43,040 nucleotides of DNA from JAVWMQ01 sp036637375. GTDB lineage: Bacteria > Bacillota > Clostridia > Peptostreptococcales > Anaerovoracaceae. Both the position numbers and the translations under genes were made by a program. Shown here one piece after another: positions 32,619 through 41,213 of this stretch. The DNA is taken from contig JAVWMQ010000012.1 of assembly GCA_036637375.1 (NCBI GenBank), positions 1 through 43,040 of the forward strand. The letters are read 5' to 3'. Every line of letters begins with the position of its first letter. Position 1 is the first letter of the stretch. The notes under the pieces are model-generated. The model was not told the origin of the DNA, ran no database searches, and worked only from the letters and a program-made list of their open reading frames with translations.

Positions 32619-33122
32619 ATGAAAAATACAATAGACGCATCCAAGCTAGACTTAAAAGAAACTATCGTTAACATTAGACGTGTTGCTAAAACTGTTAAAG
32701 GTGGTAGAAATATGAGATTCAGCGTGACAATAGTAGTTGGAGACGGCGAAGGTCACGTAGGCGTAGGTCTTGGAAAAGCTCAGGAAATTCCTGAAGCTGT
32801 AAGAAAAGCTACAGAAGATGCAAAGAAAAATCTAATTTATGTTCCAACAGTTGGAACAACAATTCCACATAAAAACGTTGGTATTTTCGGAGCGGGTAAA
32901 GTTTTATTAATGCCTGCTGCTGAAGGTACAGGAGTTATCGCTGGTTCATCTGTACGTACAGTACTTGAATCTGCTGGAATTAAAGATGTTAGAGCTAAGA
33001 ACATTGGCTCAAGTAACACTGGAAACATGGCATATGCTACAATCGAAGGTCTAAGAAGCTTAATGACACTTGAAAAAGTAAGTAAATTAAGAGGAAAGAC
33101 TAAGGAAGAAATCTTAGGATAG
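32619..33122 (+). CDS. rpsE: Ribosomal protein uS5
   Basis: A 167-residue S5 at the mRNA entry channel. The N-terminal dsRBD-like domain has RRVAKTVKGGRNMRFSVTIVVGDGEGHVGVGLGKA (the spectinomycin-site loop, apparently wild type); the C-terminal domain has KNIGSSNTGNMAYATIEGL. RBS GGGAGG. Confidence 0.97.
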   Translation: MKNTIDASKLDLKETIVNIRRVAKTVKGGRNMRFSVTIVVGDGEGHVGVGLGKAQEIPEAVRKATEDAKKNLIYVPTVGTTIPHKNVGIFGAGKVLLMPAAEGTGVIAGSSVRTVLESAGIKDVRAKNIGSSNTGNMAYATIEGLRSLMTLEKVSKLRGKTKEEILG

Positions 33123-33133
33123 GAGGAAGTAAG

Positions 33134-33316
33134 ATGGCTAAAATGGTAAAAATTACATTAACAAAAAGCTTAATCGGAGCTTCTCCAAGACAGAGAAAGG
33201 TTGTAGAAGCTTTAGGATTGAGAAAGATGCACCAGTCAGTAGAACTAGTTGATAGTGCAGTAACTAGAGGTGCTGTTAACAAGGTTCCGCATCTTCTTAC
33301 TTTAGAAGAGCAGTAG
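33134..33316 (+). CDS. rpmD: Ribosomal protein uL30
   Basis: A 60-residue L30. VKITLTKSLIGASPRQRKVVEALGLRKMHQSV is the family core. RBS TAGGAGG; between rpsE and rplO as usual. Confidence 0.96.
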   Translation: MAKMVKITLTKSLIGASPRQRKVVEALGLRKMHQSVELVDSAVTRGAVNKVPHLLTLEEQ

Positions 33317-33334
33317 AAAGGGAGGTGCTGAAAC

Positions 33335-33775
33335 ATGAAACTTCATGAATTAAGAGCCGTTAGCGGCGCTACAAAAAACCGTAAAAGAAGAGGTCGTGGT
33401 ACAGCTACTGGTCAGGGTAAAACTGGTGGTAGAGGTATGAACGGTCAGAACTCTAGAAGCGGTGGTGGTACAAAGCCTGGTTTTGAAGGCGGACAGATGC
33501 CACTATACAGAAGAATCCCTAAGAGAGGATTCACAAATATTTGGGCAAAAGAATACGTTGAATTAAACGTTGATGTTCTAAATAAATTTGAAGCAGGTAC
33601 TGTTGTAACACCTGAATTACTTAAAGAAGTTGGACTTGTTAAACAGGTTAAAGACGGAATTAAGATTCTAGGAAATGGAAACATTGAAAAAGGTATTACA
33701 GTACAGGCTCACAAATTTACTAAGTCGGCTGTAGAAAAAATCGAATCTGCTGGAGGAAAGGCAGAGGTGATCTAA
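33335..33775 (+). CDS. rplO: Ribosomal protein uL15
   Basis: A 146-residue L15 with the glycine-rich N-terminal extension (KNRKRRGRGTATGQGKTGGRGMNGQNSRSGGG) that threads 23S rRNA, then a globular domain. Its end carries the SD (GAGGTGAT) of secY, whose ATG lies one base after the stop. Confidence 0.97.
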   Translation: MKLHELRAVSGATKNRKRRGRGTATGQGKTGGRGMNGQNSRSGGGTKPGFEGGQMPLYRRIPKRGFTNIWAKEYVELNVDVLNKFEAGTVVTPELLKEVGLVKQVKDGIKILGNGNIEKGITVQAHKFTKSAVEKIESAGGKAEVI

Positions 33776-33776
33776 T

Positions 33777-35063
33777 ATGGAAATGCTGAAAACACTATCA
33801 AAGGCTTGGAAGATTGCTGAGATTAGAAAGAAATTAATTTTTACATTTTTAATGTTAGTTGTATTTAGAATTGGTTCTAACATTCCTATTCCAGGAATAA
33901 ACAGAGAAGTTCTAAATCAGGCTTTTGGAGATGGAGGAAATGGGTTAATAGATTTATTCAATCTATTCTCAGGTGGTTCTTTTTCAAATATGACAATATT
34001 TGCTCTTAGTATCACCCCATATATTACGGCGTCAATCATATTACAGTTATTAACAATTGCAATTCCTTCATTAGAAAGATTAGCTAAAGAAGGAACTGAA
34101 GGAAGAAAAAAAATATCACAGTATACTAGATACCTAACTATAGTTTTGGCTTTTGTTCAAGCTATAGGGGTATCACTAGGAATGTTCAGACAAGCTTTAA
34201 TTAGTACTGACTTCTTCTCAGTAGCTGTAATAGTGTTGGTTTTATCAGCAGGTACTGCATTCTTAATGTGGCTTGGTGAAAAAATCAACGAAAACGGTAT
34301 CGGTAATGGTATCTCACTAATTATCTTTGGTGGTATCATTGCACGTCTACCAAGTAGTATTCACGGTGTGTGGTTAAAATACTCAGAAGGTACAATTGGT
34401 TTTGTATCAATTGCACTTTTCATAGTATTTGCTGCTATCGTAATCGTTGGTATTATTGAAGTTCAGCAGGGACAGAGAAGAATCCCTGTGCAGTATGCAA
34501 AGAGAGTAGTTGGAAGAAAAATGTATGGCGGACAGTCTACACATATTCCACTAAAAGTTAATCAAGCGGGAGTTATTCCTGTAATCTTTGCACTATCAAT
34601 ACTTCAATTTCCATTAACAATAACATATTTTACTGGTGGAAATTCAGATTTCGCCCTTTGGGTACAGAAATGGTTATCACCAACTGGATCACCAGGAGTG
34701 TGGTTATATGCAGTATTTAATATTATGCTAATAATATTCTTTACTTACTTCTATACAACAGTAACATTTAACCCACTTGAAGTTGCGGACAACATGAAAG
34801 CTAATGGCGGATTTATTCCAGGAATTAGACCAGGGAAAGCAACAGTAGAATATTTAAACAAGGTAATGACAAGAATTACATTGGTAGGAGCAATATTCCT
34901 AGCACTTGTAGCAACATTACCAACATTAGTATCACAGTTCACTCCAATCGATGCACATTTTGGAGGAACGTCCTTACTTATTGTGGTTGGGGTTGCTCTT
35001 GATAGTATGAAACAACTTGAGCAAAAGATGGTAATGAGAAATTACTCAGGTTTTCTTAAGTAG
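33777..35063 (+). CDS. secY: Preprotein translocase subunit SecY
   Basis: A 428-residue polytopic channel protein, about ten membrane helices. The N-terminal AWKIAEIRKKLIFTFLMLVVFRIGSNIPIPG is diagnostic; GQRRIPVQYAKRVVG in the cytoplasmic loop binds ribosome and SecA, and RPGKATVEYLNKVMTRIT is the second large loop. The channel partner SecE is encoded at 662. Coupled to rplO, followed by adk. Confidence 0.97.
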   Translation: MEMLKTLSKAWKIAEIRKKLIFTFLMLVVFRIGSNIPIPGINREVLNQAFGDGGNGLIDLFNLFSGGSFSNMTIFALSITPYITASIILQLLTIAIPSLERLAKEGTEGRKKISQYTRYLTIVLAFVQAIGVSLGMFRQALISTDFFSVAVIVLVLSAGTAFLMWLGEKINENGIGNGISLIIFGGIIARLPSSIHGVWLKYSEGTIGFVSIALFIVFAAIVIVGIIEVQQGQRRIPVQYAKRVVGRKMYGGQSTHIPLKVNQAGVIPVIFALSILQFPLTITYFTGGNSDFALWVQKWLSPTGSPGVWLYAVFNIMLIIFFTYFYTTVTFNPLEVADNMKANGGFIPGIRPGKATVEYLNKVMTRITLVGAIFLALVATLPTLVSQFTPIDAHFGGTSLLIVVGVALDSMKQLEQKMVMRNYSGFLK

Positions 35064-35075
35064 AGGAGGCAAAGC

Positions 35076-35720
35076 ATGAATTTGATTTTATTAGGGCCAC
35101 CGGGAGCTGGTAAAGGCACACAGGCGGTTAGAATAATAGAAAAATACAATATTCCCCATATTTCAACTGGAGATATCTTCAGAAAGAATATTAAAGAAGG
35201 AACTGTACTTGGCAAAAAAGCACAAGAGTACATGAACAAGGGAGAATTAGTACCAGACAGTCTGGTTATTGAAATTGCAACAGACAGACTAACTGAAGAT
35301 GATTGCGAAAACGGCTTTCTTCTTGACGGTTTCCCAAGAACAGTTGAACAGGCAGTTGCCCTTGATGCGTTCTTAGGTGAAAGAGACAAGAAAATCGACC
35401 ATGTACTAGACATAGATGTTGAAAAAGACGAACTAATGACTAGATTGATTGGCAGAAGAGTTTGCAAATCATGTGGAGCTACTTATCACATCACAAATAT
35501 GCCTCCAAAAGCTGAAGGCATCTGTGATAAATGTGGTGGAGAGCTAATGCAGAGAGCAGATGACACTGAGAGTACTGTAGCAAACAGAATAGAGGTATAT
35601 AACTTACAGACAAAACCTTTATTAGACTATTATGACAAGGCTGGAAACATTGCTCATTTAGACGGTTCAATTGGGTTCAAGAATCTATTTACTGAAATCG
35701 TTGAGATTTTAGGAGAGTAA
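35076..35720 (+). CDS. adk: Adenylate kinase
   Basis: A 214-residue long-form enzyme that interconverts ATP, ADP and AMP. P-loop GPPGAGKGT (7-15), AMP-site TGDIFR (31-36), DGFPRT (84-89). The LID holds a structural zinc site with Cys130, Cys133, Cys150 and Cys153, usual for Gram-positive adenylate kinases. RBS GAGGAGG; map follows 2 bp after. Confidence 0.97.
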   Translation: MNLILLGPPGAGKGTQAVRIIEKYNIPHISTGDIFRKNIKEGTVLGKKAQEYMNKGELVPDSLVIEIATDRLTEDDCENGFLLDGFPRTVEQAVALDAFLGERDKKIDHVLDIDVEKDELMTRLIGRRVCKSCGATYHITNMPPKAEGICDKCGGELMQRADDTESTVANRIEVYNLQTKPLLDYYDKAGNIAHLDGSIGFKNLFTEIVEILGE

Positions 35721-35722
35721 GA

Positions 35723-36469
35723 ATGATTATCATCAAGTCTGAGCAAGAAATTGAAATAATGCGCGAAGCTGCTAAGGTAACTGGGATGGTTCTCCGAGAA
35801 TTGGAGAACTATATCAGACCTGGAATCAGCACTTATGATGTTGATCAATTTGTAGAAAAAATTATATTGGAAAACAATATGATTCCTACATTTAAAGGTT
35901 ATGGTGGATTCCCAGGTGCTGCGTGTGTTTCTGTGAATGAAGAAGTTGTACATGGAATTCCGTCAAAAGATGTTATTTTGAAGGAAGGCGATATTGTTAG
36001 CATAGACACTGGAGCAACTTTTAATGGTTATGCGAGTGATGCGGCAAGAACTTACGGAGTTGGCAAAATTAGTGCGGAAGCACAACATATAATTGATGCC
36101 GCCAAAGATAGTTTCTTTGCAGGTCTAGAGTATTGCAAAGTTGGAAATAGATTGTCTGATGTATCCCATGCTATTCAAATGAAAGCTGAAGGAGAAGGTT
36201 TCTCTGTAATAAGAGATTATGTTGGACATGGAATTGGATTATCATTACATGAGGATCCACAAATTCCTAACTTTGGTAAACCAGGAAGAGGTCCGAGGTT
36301 AGCTAAAGGAATGGTTTTGGCAATTGAGCCTATGATTGCACAAGGAGCTTACGATACAGAAGTCCTATCAAATGATTGGACCGTAGTAACTTTAGACGGT
36401 AAGCTTTCTGCACATTATGAAAATACTATTGTTATAACTGATGGTGAGCCCGAATTGCTTACCTTATAG
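35723..36469 (+). CDS. map: Methionine aminopeptidase type I
   Basis: A 248-residue enzyme that removes N-terminal Met from nascent proteins. The five metal ligands are visible: Asp95, Asp106, His169, Glu202 and Glu233. It lacks the N-terminal zinc-finger extension of some forms. The SD GGAG lies in the end of adk, so the two are coupled. Confidence 0.97.
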   Translation: MIIIKSEQEIEIMREAAKVTGMVLRELENYIRPGISTYDVDQFVEKIILENNMIPTFKGYGGFPGAACVSVNEEVVHGIPSKDVILKEGDIVSIDTGATFNGYASDAARTYGVGKISAEAQHIIDAAKDSFFAGLEYCKVGNRLSDVSHAIQMKAEGEGFSVIRDYVGHGIGLSLHEDPQIPNFGKPGRGPRLAKGMVLAIEPMIAQGAYDTEVLSNDWTVVTLDGKLSAHYENTIVITDGEPELLTL

Positions 36470-36483
36470 AAAGAGGTTTGTTT

Positions 36484-36702
36484 ATGGCAAAAAAAGATGT
36501 AATAGAGGCTGAAGGCATTGTAGTTGATGCACAGCCAAATGCAATGTTTGTTGTAAAATTAGAGACTGGACACGAAGTACTTGCTCACGTATCTGGTAAA
36601 ATTAGAATGAACTTCATAAGAATTCTTCCAGGAGATAAAGTGAAAGTTGAACTTTCACCTTATGACTTAACAAGAGGAAGAATTACATGGAGAGAAAAGT
36701 AG
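36484..36702 (+). CDS. infA: Translation initiation factor IF-1
   Basis: A 72-residue OB-fold protein of the usual length (MAKKDVIEAEGIVVDAQPNAMFVVKLETGHEVLAHVSGKIRMNFIRILPGDKVKVELSPYDLTRGRITWR). ATG 36484 is chosen over TTG 36478; AGAGG precedes. The KOW-domain gene found between map and infA in some Firmicutes is absent. Confidence 0.97.
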   Translation: MAKKDVIEAEGIVVDAQPNAMFVVKLETGHEVLAHVSGKIRMNFIRILPGDKVKVELSPYDLTRGRITWREK

Positions 36703-36714
36703 GAGGTTTAAAAG

Positions 36715-36828
36715 ATGAAAGTAAGAGCATCAGTAAAACCTATCTGTGAAAAGTGCAAGGTTATTAAAAGAAATGGCAAAGTTATGGTAATTTGCGAAAA
36801 CCCAAAGCACAAACAGACACAAGGTTAA
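36715..36828 (+). CDS. rpmJ: Ribosomal protein bL36
   Basis: A 37-residue protein, the smallest gene in the window (MKVRASVKPICEKC...). Zinc form, with Cys11, Cys14, Cys27 and His32. TAGGAGG, which includes the infA stop, precedes ATG 36715. Confidence 0.96.
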   Translation: MKVRASVKPICEKCKVIKRNGKVMVICENPKHKQTQG

Positions 36829-36858
36829 TTTATTAAAATTTACATAAGTTATTTTGTA

Positions 36859-36940
36859 CCTTGCACAGGTGTTGCAAGGGAGACACATCCCGTTTATATT
36901 ACGCCCTTAGTGGCTGCGTGACGGAAGATGGGAACAGGAG
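36859..36940 (+). promoter_or_regulatory. Structured leader between rpmJ and rpsM
   Basis: CCTTGCA (36859-36865) pairs with TGCAAGG (36873-36879); GGGA (36878-36881) can instead pair with TCCC (36888-36891), so the two hairpins compete; ACGC (36901-36904) with GCGT (36916-36919) follows before the SD. No promoter match was found in the gap. Possibly a control site of the alpha operon genes. Confidence 0.4.
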
Positions 36941-36946
36941 GAAAAT

Positions 36947-37315
36947 ATGGCTCGTATAGCCGGAGTTGACTTACCTAGAGATAAAAGAGTAGACATCGGT
37001 CTAACTTATATCTACGGTATCGGTAGACAAACAGCGAAAGTTATCCTAGAAAAAGCTCAGATTGACCCAAGCGTTAGAGTTAAGGATCTTTCAGAAGATG
37101 AAGCTGGTAAAATCAGACACATCATTGAAGAAGAATATGATGTAGAAGGTGACCTAAGAAGAGATATTTCTCTAAACATCAAGAGATTAATGGAAATCGG
37201 ATGTTACAGAGGAATTAGACACAGAAGAGGTCTTCCAGTTAGAGGACAGAAAACAAAGACAAATGCTAGAACTCGTAAGGGTACTAAGAAAACAGTAGGA
37301 AGAAAGAAGAAGTAA
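36947..37315 (+). CDS. rpsM: Ribosomal protein uS13
   Basis: A 122-residue S13 that bridges to L5 and touches the P-site tRNA. MARIAGVDLPRDKRVDIGLTYIYGIG and the C-terminal GIRHRRGLPVRGQKTKTNARTRKG are diagnostic. RBS AGGAGG. First gene of the alpha segment. Confidence 0.97.
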   Translation: MARIAGVDLPRDKRVDIGLTYIYGIGRQTAKVILEKAQIDPSVRVKDLSEDEAGKIRHIIEEEYDVEGDLRRDISLNIKRLMEIGCYRGIRHRRGLPVRGQKTKTNARTRKGTKKTVGRKKK

Positions 37316-37330
37316 AGGAGGTAGAGAAAG

Positions 37331-37729
37331 ATGGCAAAAGCTGTAAAGAAAACAGTCAGAAAAAAGAGAAAAGAACGTAAAAATATTGAAAAAGGCCAAG
37401 CACACATTCAGTCTACCTTTAACAATACACTTGTAACTCTTACTGATTTAAATGGAAACGCATTATCATGGTCAAGTGCTGGTTCTCTTGGTTTCAAAGG
37501 ATCAAGAAAATCAACACCATTCGCAGCACAGATGGCAGCTGAAGAAGCAGCTAAAGGCGCAATGGAACATGGTTTAAAGACAGTTGAAGTATATGTAAAG
37601 GGTCCAGGATCCGGTAGAGAAGCTGCTATTAGAGCACTTCAGGGAGCAGGTCTTGATATTACTATGATTAAGGATATCACACCTATTCCTCATAATGGAT
37701 GTAGACCACCTAAAAAGAGAAGAGTTTAG
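37331..37729 (+). CDS. rpsK: Ribosomal protein uS11
   Basis: A 132-residue S11 of the 30S platform. GQAHIQSTFNNTLVTLTDLNGNALSWSSAGSLGFKGSRKSTPFAAQ and the ending PHNGCRPPKKRRV are diagnostic. RBS AAGGAGG. Confidence 0.97.
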   Translation: MAKAVKKTVRKKRKERKNIEKGQAHIQSTFNNTLVTLTDLNGNALSWSSAGSLGFKGSRKSTPFAAQMAAEEAAKGAMEHGLKTVEVYVKGPGSGREAAIRALQGAGLDITMIKDITPIPHNGCRPPKKRRV

Positions 37730-37747
37730 TGAAAGGAGGAGAATAAT

Positions 37748-38368
37748 ATGGCAAGATATACAGATGCAAACTGCAGATTATGCAGAAGAGAAGGTCAGAA
37801 GCTTTTCTTGAAAGGCGAAAGATGTTATAGTGGCAAATGCGCACTAGAAAAAAGAAATTTCCCTCCTGGACAGCACGGACAGGGTAGAAAGAAGTCTTCT
37901 GAATATGGAATTCAGTTAAGAGAAAAGCAGAAGGCTAAGAGATTCTACGGAGTTCAAGAAACTCAGTTTAGAAACTTATTTGACAAAGCTGCAAAGAAAG
38001 CTGGTAAGGCCGGTGAAAACTTACTTATCATGTTAGAAACAAGACTAGATAACGTTGTATTTAGACTTGGTCTAGCTTCATCAAGAAAAGAAGCAAGACA
38101 GCTTGTAGTTCATGGACATTTCACAGTAAACGGTAAAAAGGTAGATATTCCTTCTTACGCAGTTAAAGCTGGAGATGTAATTAAGGTTAAGGAAAAGAGC
38201 ACAAGCTCTCCTAAGTTCAAAGAGGTTAAGGAAATGTCAATTACAGCACCAGCATGGTTAACTGTAGATGTTGAAAAATTAGAAGGAAGCGTATTAACTC
38301 TTCCAACTAGAGAACAGATTGACACACCAATCGCAGAACACTTAATCGTTGAATTGTACTCTAAGTAA
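37748..38368 (+). CDS. rpsD: Ribosomal protein uS4
   Basis: A 206-residue S4, an early assembly protein. The N-terminal zinc motif is Cys9, Cys12, Cys26, Cys31; the S4 RNA-binding domain has TRLDNVVFRLGLASSRKEARQLVVHGHFTVNGKKVDIPSY. It lies in the alpha operon (rpsK-rpsD-rpoA), unlike Bacillus subtilis, where rpsD stands elsewhere with its own leader. Confidence 0.97.
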   Translation: MARYTDANCRLCRREGQKLFLKGERCYSGKCALEKRNFPPGQHGQGRKKSSEYGIQLREKQKAKRFYGVQETQFRNLFDKAAKKAGKAGENLLIMLETRLDNVVFRLGLASSRKEARQLVVHGHFTVNGKKVDIPSYAVKAGDVIKVKEKSTSSPKFKEVKEMSITAPAWLTVDVEKLEGSVLTLPTREQIDTPIAEHLIVELYSK

Positions 38369-38411
38369 TCCACTTAATTAGTGATTCTTAGAATGAAAGG
38401 AGGGTTTTTAA

Positions 38412-39362
38412 GTGATTGAAATTGAAAAACCAACAATTGAATGTATATCTATCGAGGAAGACGCAAATTATGGGAAGTTTATCGTAGAACCTTTAGAAAG
38501 AGGTTACGGGACTACACTAGGTAACAGCCTTAGAAGAATTCTTTTAAGTTCATTACCAGGTGCTGCTGTGACTTCAATTAAGATAGACGGAATACTTCAC
38601 GAATTTTCAACAATTCCAGGGGTTAAGGAAGATGTAACTGAAATTATTCTTAACTTAAAGAAATTAGCAGTAAGATTATATGGCGAAGATGACACTAAGA
38701 GAGTATTAATAAACGCAGTAGGACCAAAAGAGGTAACAGCTGCTGATATTATCGGTGATGCAGATATGGAAGTTTTCAACCCAGATCTACACATTGCAAC
38801 TCTTGAAGAAGGGTCTTCACTTGTTATGACTATTAATCTTGCAAAAGGTAGAGGATATGTAACAGCAGATATGAACAAAACTGAAGATACACCAATCGCA
38901 GTTATACCTGTTGACTCAATATTCACACCAGTTAAAAAAGTAAACTTTACAGTTGAAGATACAAGAGTAGGTCAGGTTACTGACTATGATAAATTAATAC
39001 TTGAAATTTGGACAGATGGATCAATCAAGCCAGATGAAGGCGTTTCAATTGGGGCAAAGATAATGCAAGAACATCTTGAATTATTCATTAACCTTACAGA
39101 AGAAACAACTAATATGGAATTTATGGTTGAAAAAGAAGAAGACCAAAAGGAAATAAACCTTGAAAAGAGTATTGATGATCTAGAATTATCAGTTCGTTCT
39201 TATAACTGCCTAAAGAGGGCAGCAATCAATACGGTTGGGGAACTTACTCAGAAATCTGAAGATGACATGATGAAGGTTAGAAATCTAGGTAAGAAATCTC
39301 TAGATGAAGTCAAAATCAAACTAGCTGAGCTAGGACTTGGACTTCGTGAAACCGATGACTAA
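38412..39362 (+). CDS. rpoA: RNA polymerase subunit alpha
   Basis: A 316-residue alpha subunit. The N-terminal assembly domain has EPLERGYGTTLGNSLRRILLSSLPG; a linker near 230-245 leads to the C-terminal domain with LELSVRSYNCLKRAAINTVGEL and KVRNLGKKSLDEVKIKL, which contacts UP elements. The start is GTG 38412, 7 nt after AAAGGAGGG (38396-38404). Confidence 0.97.
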   Translation: MIEIEKPTIECISIEEDANYGKFIVEPLERGYGTTLGNSLRRILLSSLPGAAVTSIKIDGILHEFSTIPGVKEDVTEIILNLKKLAVRLYGEDDTKRVLINAVGPKEVTAADIIGDADMEVFNPDLHIATLEEGSSLVMTINLAKGRGYVTADMNKTEDTPIAVIPVDSIFTPVKKVNFTVEDTRVGQVTDYDKLILEIWTDGSIKPDEGVSIGAKIMQEHLELFINLTEETTNMEFMVEKEEDQKEINLEKSIDDLELSVRSYNCLKRAAINTVGELTQKSEDDMMKVRNLGKKSLDEVKIKLAELGLGLRETDD

Positions 39363-39379
39363 TTGAAAGGAGAAAAGAG

Positions 39380-39721
39380 ATGCCAGGGTATAGAAAACTA
39401 GGCAGACCTACAGCTCACAGAAAAGCAATGCTAAGAAATATCGTGACTGACCTTTTTAGAGAAGGACGAATTTCTACAACTGATCATAGAGCTAAGGAAG
39501 CTAGAAGAGAAGCAGAAAAAATGATTACATTAGCTAAACGTGGAGACCTACACGCTAGAAGACAGGTTCTTGCATACGTTTATGACGAAGATGTAGTAAC
39601 AAAGCTATTTGAAGAAATAGCACCAAAATATGCCGACAGAAATGGCGGATATACAAGAATTATGAAATTAGGACCAAGACAGGGCGATTGTGCTGAAATG
39701 GTATTCTTAGAACTTGTATAA
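39380..39721 (+). CDS. rplQ: Ribosomal protein bL17
   Basis: A 113-residue short L17 of the exit site. MPGYRKLGRPTAHRKAMLRNIVTDLFREGRISTT is diagnostic. RBS AAAGGAG. In many Clostridia the ecfA-ecfA-ecfT genes follow here; in this genome they lie between tuf and rpsJ, and rplQ is the last gene before a strong terminator. Confidence 0.97.
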   Translation: MPGYRKLGRPTAHRKAMLRNIVTDLFREGRISTTDHRAKEARREAEKMITLAKRGDLHARRQVLAYVYDEDVVTKLFEEIAPKYADRNGGYTRIMKLGPRQGDCAEMVFLELV

Positions 39722-39731
39722 CTAAGTAATT

Positions 39732-39769
39732 AAAGGAGCTTTACTATTATTAGTAAGCTCCTTTTTTTG
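39732..39769 (+). terminator. Terminator of the S10-spc-alpha cluster
   Basis: AAAGGAGCTTTACT (39732-39745) pairs with AGTAAGCTCCTTT (39752-39764) with one bulged T, ATTATT loop, and a seven-T run. Confidence 0.93.
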
Positions 39770-39867
39770 AGCTGTGGGCAATTATTAGGACATAAGCTAT
39801 GGGATTGAAAAGTAACGGCTCTTAAAAACTAATTTTAAGGCTGTAATTTGTAAATATAGATATAATA

Positions 39868-39913
39868 AACACCCTGCAACAAAGACTTGTATACGTCTAA
39901 CTTGCAGGGTGTT
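39868..39913 (-). terminator. Terminator of the AI-2E permease gene
   Basis: AACACCCTGCAA (39868-39879) pairs with TTGCAGGGTGTT (39902-39913), with AGAC/GTCT inside. On the minus strand it is followed by TTATTATAT and sits 19 bp beyond the stop codon. Confidence 0.75.
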
Positions 39914-39931
39914 GCTCTTTAGTATATTAAA

Positions 39932-41158
39932 TTATAATTGTTGATCAATATTTTGAGCATTTTCTCTTTGAGCTAATGTAGCCTCACGTTTAACTGCCCA
40001 CTTAGTAACAAATACTTGGATTATTCCAGCAATAGGAACAGCTAATATCATTCCCAAAATACCGCCATAGTAACCAGCAATACTTACTGCTAGAAGTACA
40101 AACAAAGGTTTAAGACCAGTTGAGCTTCCAACAACTCTAGGGTAAATTAAATTGCAATCAATCTGTTGCACTACTAACAAGATACCAACGGCAATTACTC
40201 CATGCCAAAATCCTTCAGAGAAGAACCCAATTACAAAGGCAGGAACCATTCCCATAATTGGACCGAAGTAAGGGATAATGTTAGCTACTCCAGCAAATAT
40301 ACCTATAAACACTGCAAAATCAAGACCTAATATAGATAGTCCGATTGAAGATAAAACTGCAACTGCAAGAGCATCAATCATAACTCCTCTTATAAAAAGT
40401 GACAAAACAGTATCTACTTCACCAAGTGATTCACCTATAGCTGAGCTAACGTTTTTAGGGAAAACCAATCTTAAAAAATCTGCCCATATTTTTTTGAAGT
40501 AATCTTTGTCTGCAATTAGATATATACTAATAATAAGACCGACAACAAAATCAAAAATACCACCACTGATTCCGCCAACCTTCTGAATTAAAGTTGTAGC
40601 GCTAAAGTTACCAGTTATCCAACGCATAATGCTGTCAACATATCCACCAAGCTGATCAGAGAACGGCATATCTGGAAGTTTTGCAATCCAGTTTTTGATT
40701 TCCGCCTCATAAGATACTATTAGATTCATACCATCTTGTATCATTTTTGGTAAACTCTCAACTACGATTTTTCCAACGATTAGGGCTGTAAAACCATAGA
40801 TTAGAGCTACAATCGCAGCAATTATAATGATAAAAGTTGCAAATATACTTATATATCTTGATGTCCTTGTTTGTTTAGAAGTAAGTGTTTGATCAGGATT
40901 TCTGGAAATTAAACGTTGCAAAACCTTGGTATCAATTATTTCTACCAAAGGATTTATTAAATATGCAATAATCAATCCTGTAAAAAGTGGCGATAAAGCG
41001 CCTAAAACACTAGATAGACCAGTGATTCCATAGCCTGCTACTGTGTTTATATTTTTAATCATGAAGTACATGATGTAAAGTAGCGTTGCAGTAAATACAA
41101 TGAAGAATATGTACCTACTAAAGTTACGCTCTTTGAGATATTCCTTAAATTTATTCAT
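39932..41158 (-). CDS. AI-2E family transporter (PerM/YtvI-like permease)
   Basis: A 408-residue integral membrane protein of the AI-2E transporter family (PF01594), with two N-terminal membrane segments, a central soluble loop (about 145-200) and five or six C-terminal segments. Family members export varied solutes or sodium; AI-2 export is shown only for a few, so the substrate is unknown. The ATG at 41158 follows AAGGAGG. It is convergent with rplQ and divergent from the antiporter gene. Confidence 0.88.
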   Translation of the reverse strand: MNKFKEYLKERNFSRYIFFIVFTATLLYIMYFMIKNINTVAGYGITGLSSVLGALSPLFTGLIIAYLINPLVEIIDTKVLQRLISRNPDQTLTSKQTRTSRYISIFATFIIIIAAIVALIYGFTALIVGKIVVESLPKMIQDGMNLIVSYEAEIKNWIAKLPDMPFSDQLGGYVDSIMRWITGNFSATTLIQKVGGISGGIFDFVVGLIISIYLIADKDYFKKIWADFLRLVFPKNVSSAIGESLGEVDTVLSLFIRGVMIDALAVAVLSSIGLSILGLDFAVFIGIFAGVANIIPYFGPIMGMVPAFVIGFFSEGFWHGVIAVGILLVVQQIDCNLIYPRVVGSSTGLKPLFVLLAVSIAGYYGGILGMILAVPIAGIIQVFVTKWAVKREATLAQRENAQNIDQQL

Positions 41159-41167
41159 TAGATCCTC

Positions 41168-41181
41168 CTTATTCGAATAAG
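41168..41181 (-). promoter_or_regulatory. Perfect palindrome at the AI-2E gene start (candidate operator)
   Basis: CTTATTCGAATAAG is a 14 bp perfect palindrome lying between the -10 box and the SD on the minus strand, about where transcription should start. It partly overlaps the AAGGAGG, so it could be a repressor site or a small RNA hairpin. Confidence 0.45.
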
Positions 41182-41184
41182 AAT

Positions 41185-41213
41185 ATTATATATGATATGC
41201 CAAAGAATATCAA
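41185..41213 (-). promoter_or_regulatory. Promoter of the AI-2E permease gene
   Basis: Read on the minus strand: TTGATA (41213-41208), 17 bp spacer, TATAAT (41190-41185). Confidence 0.8.
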
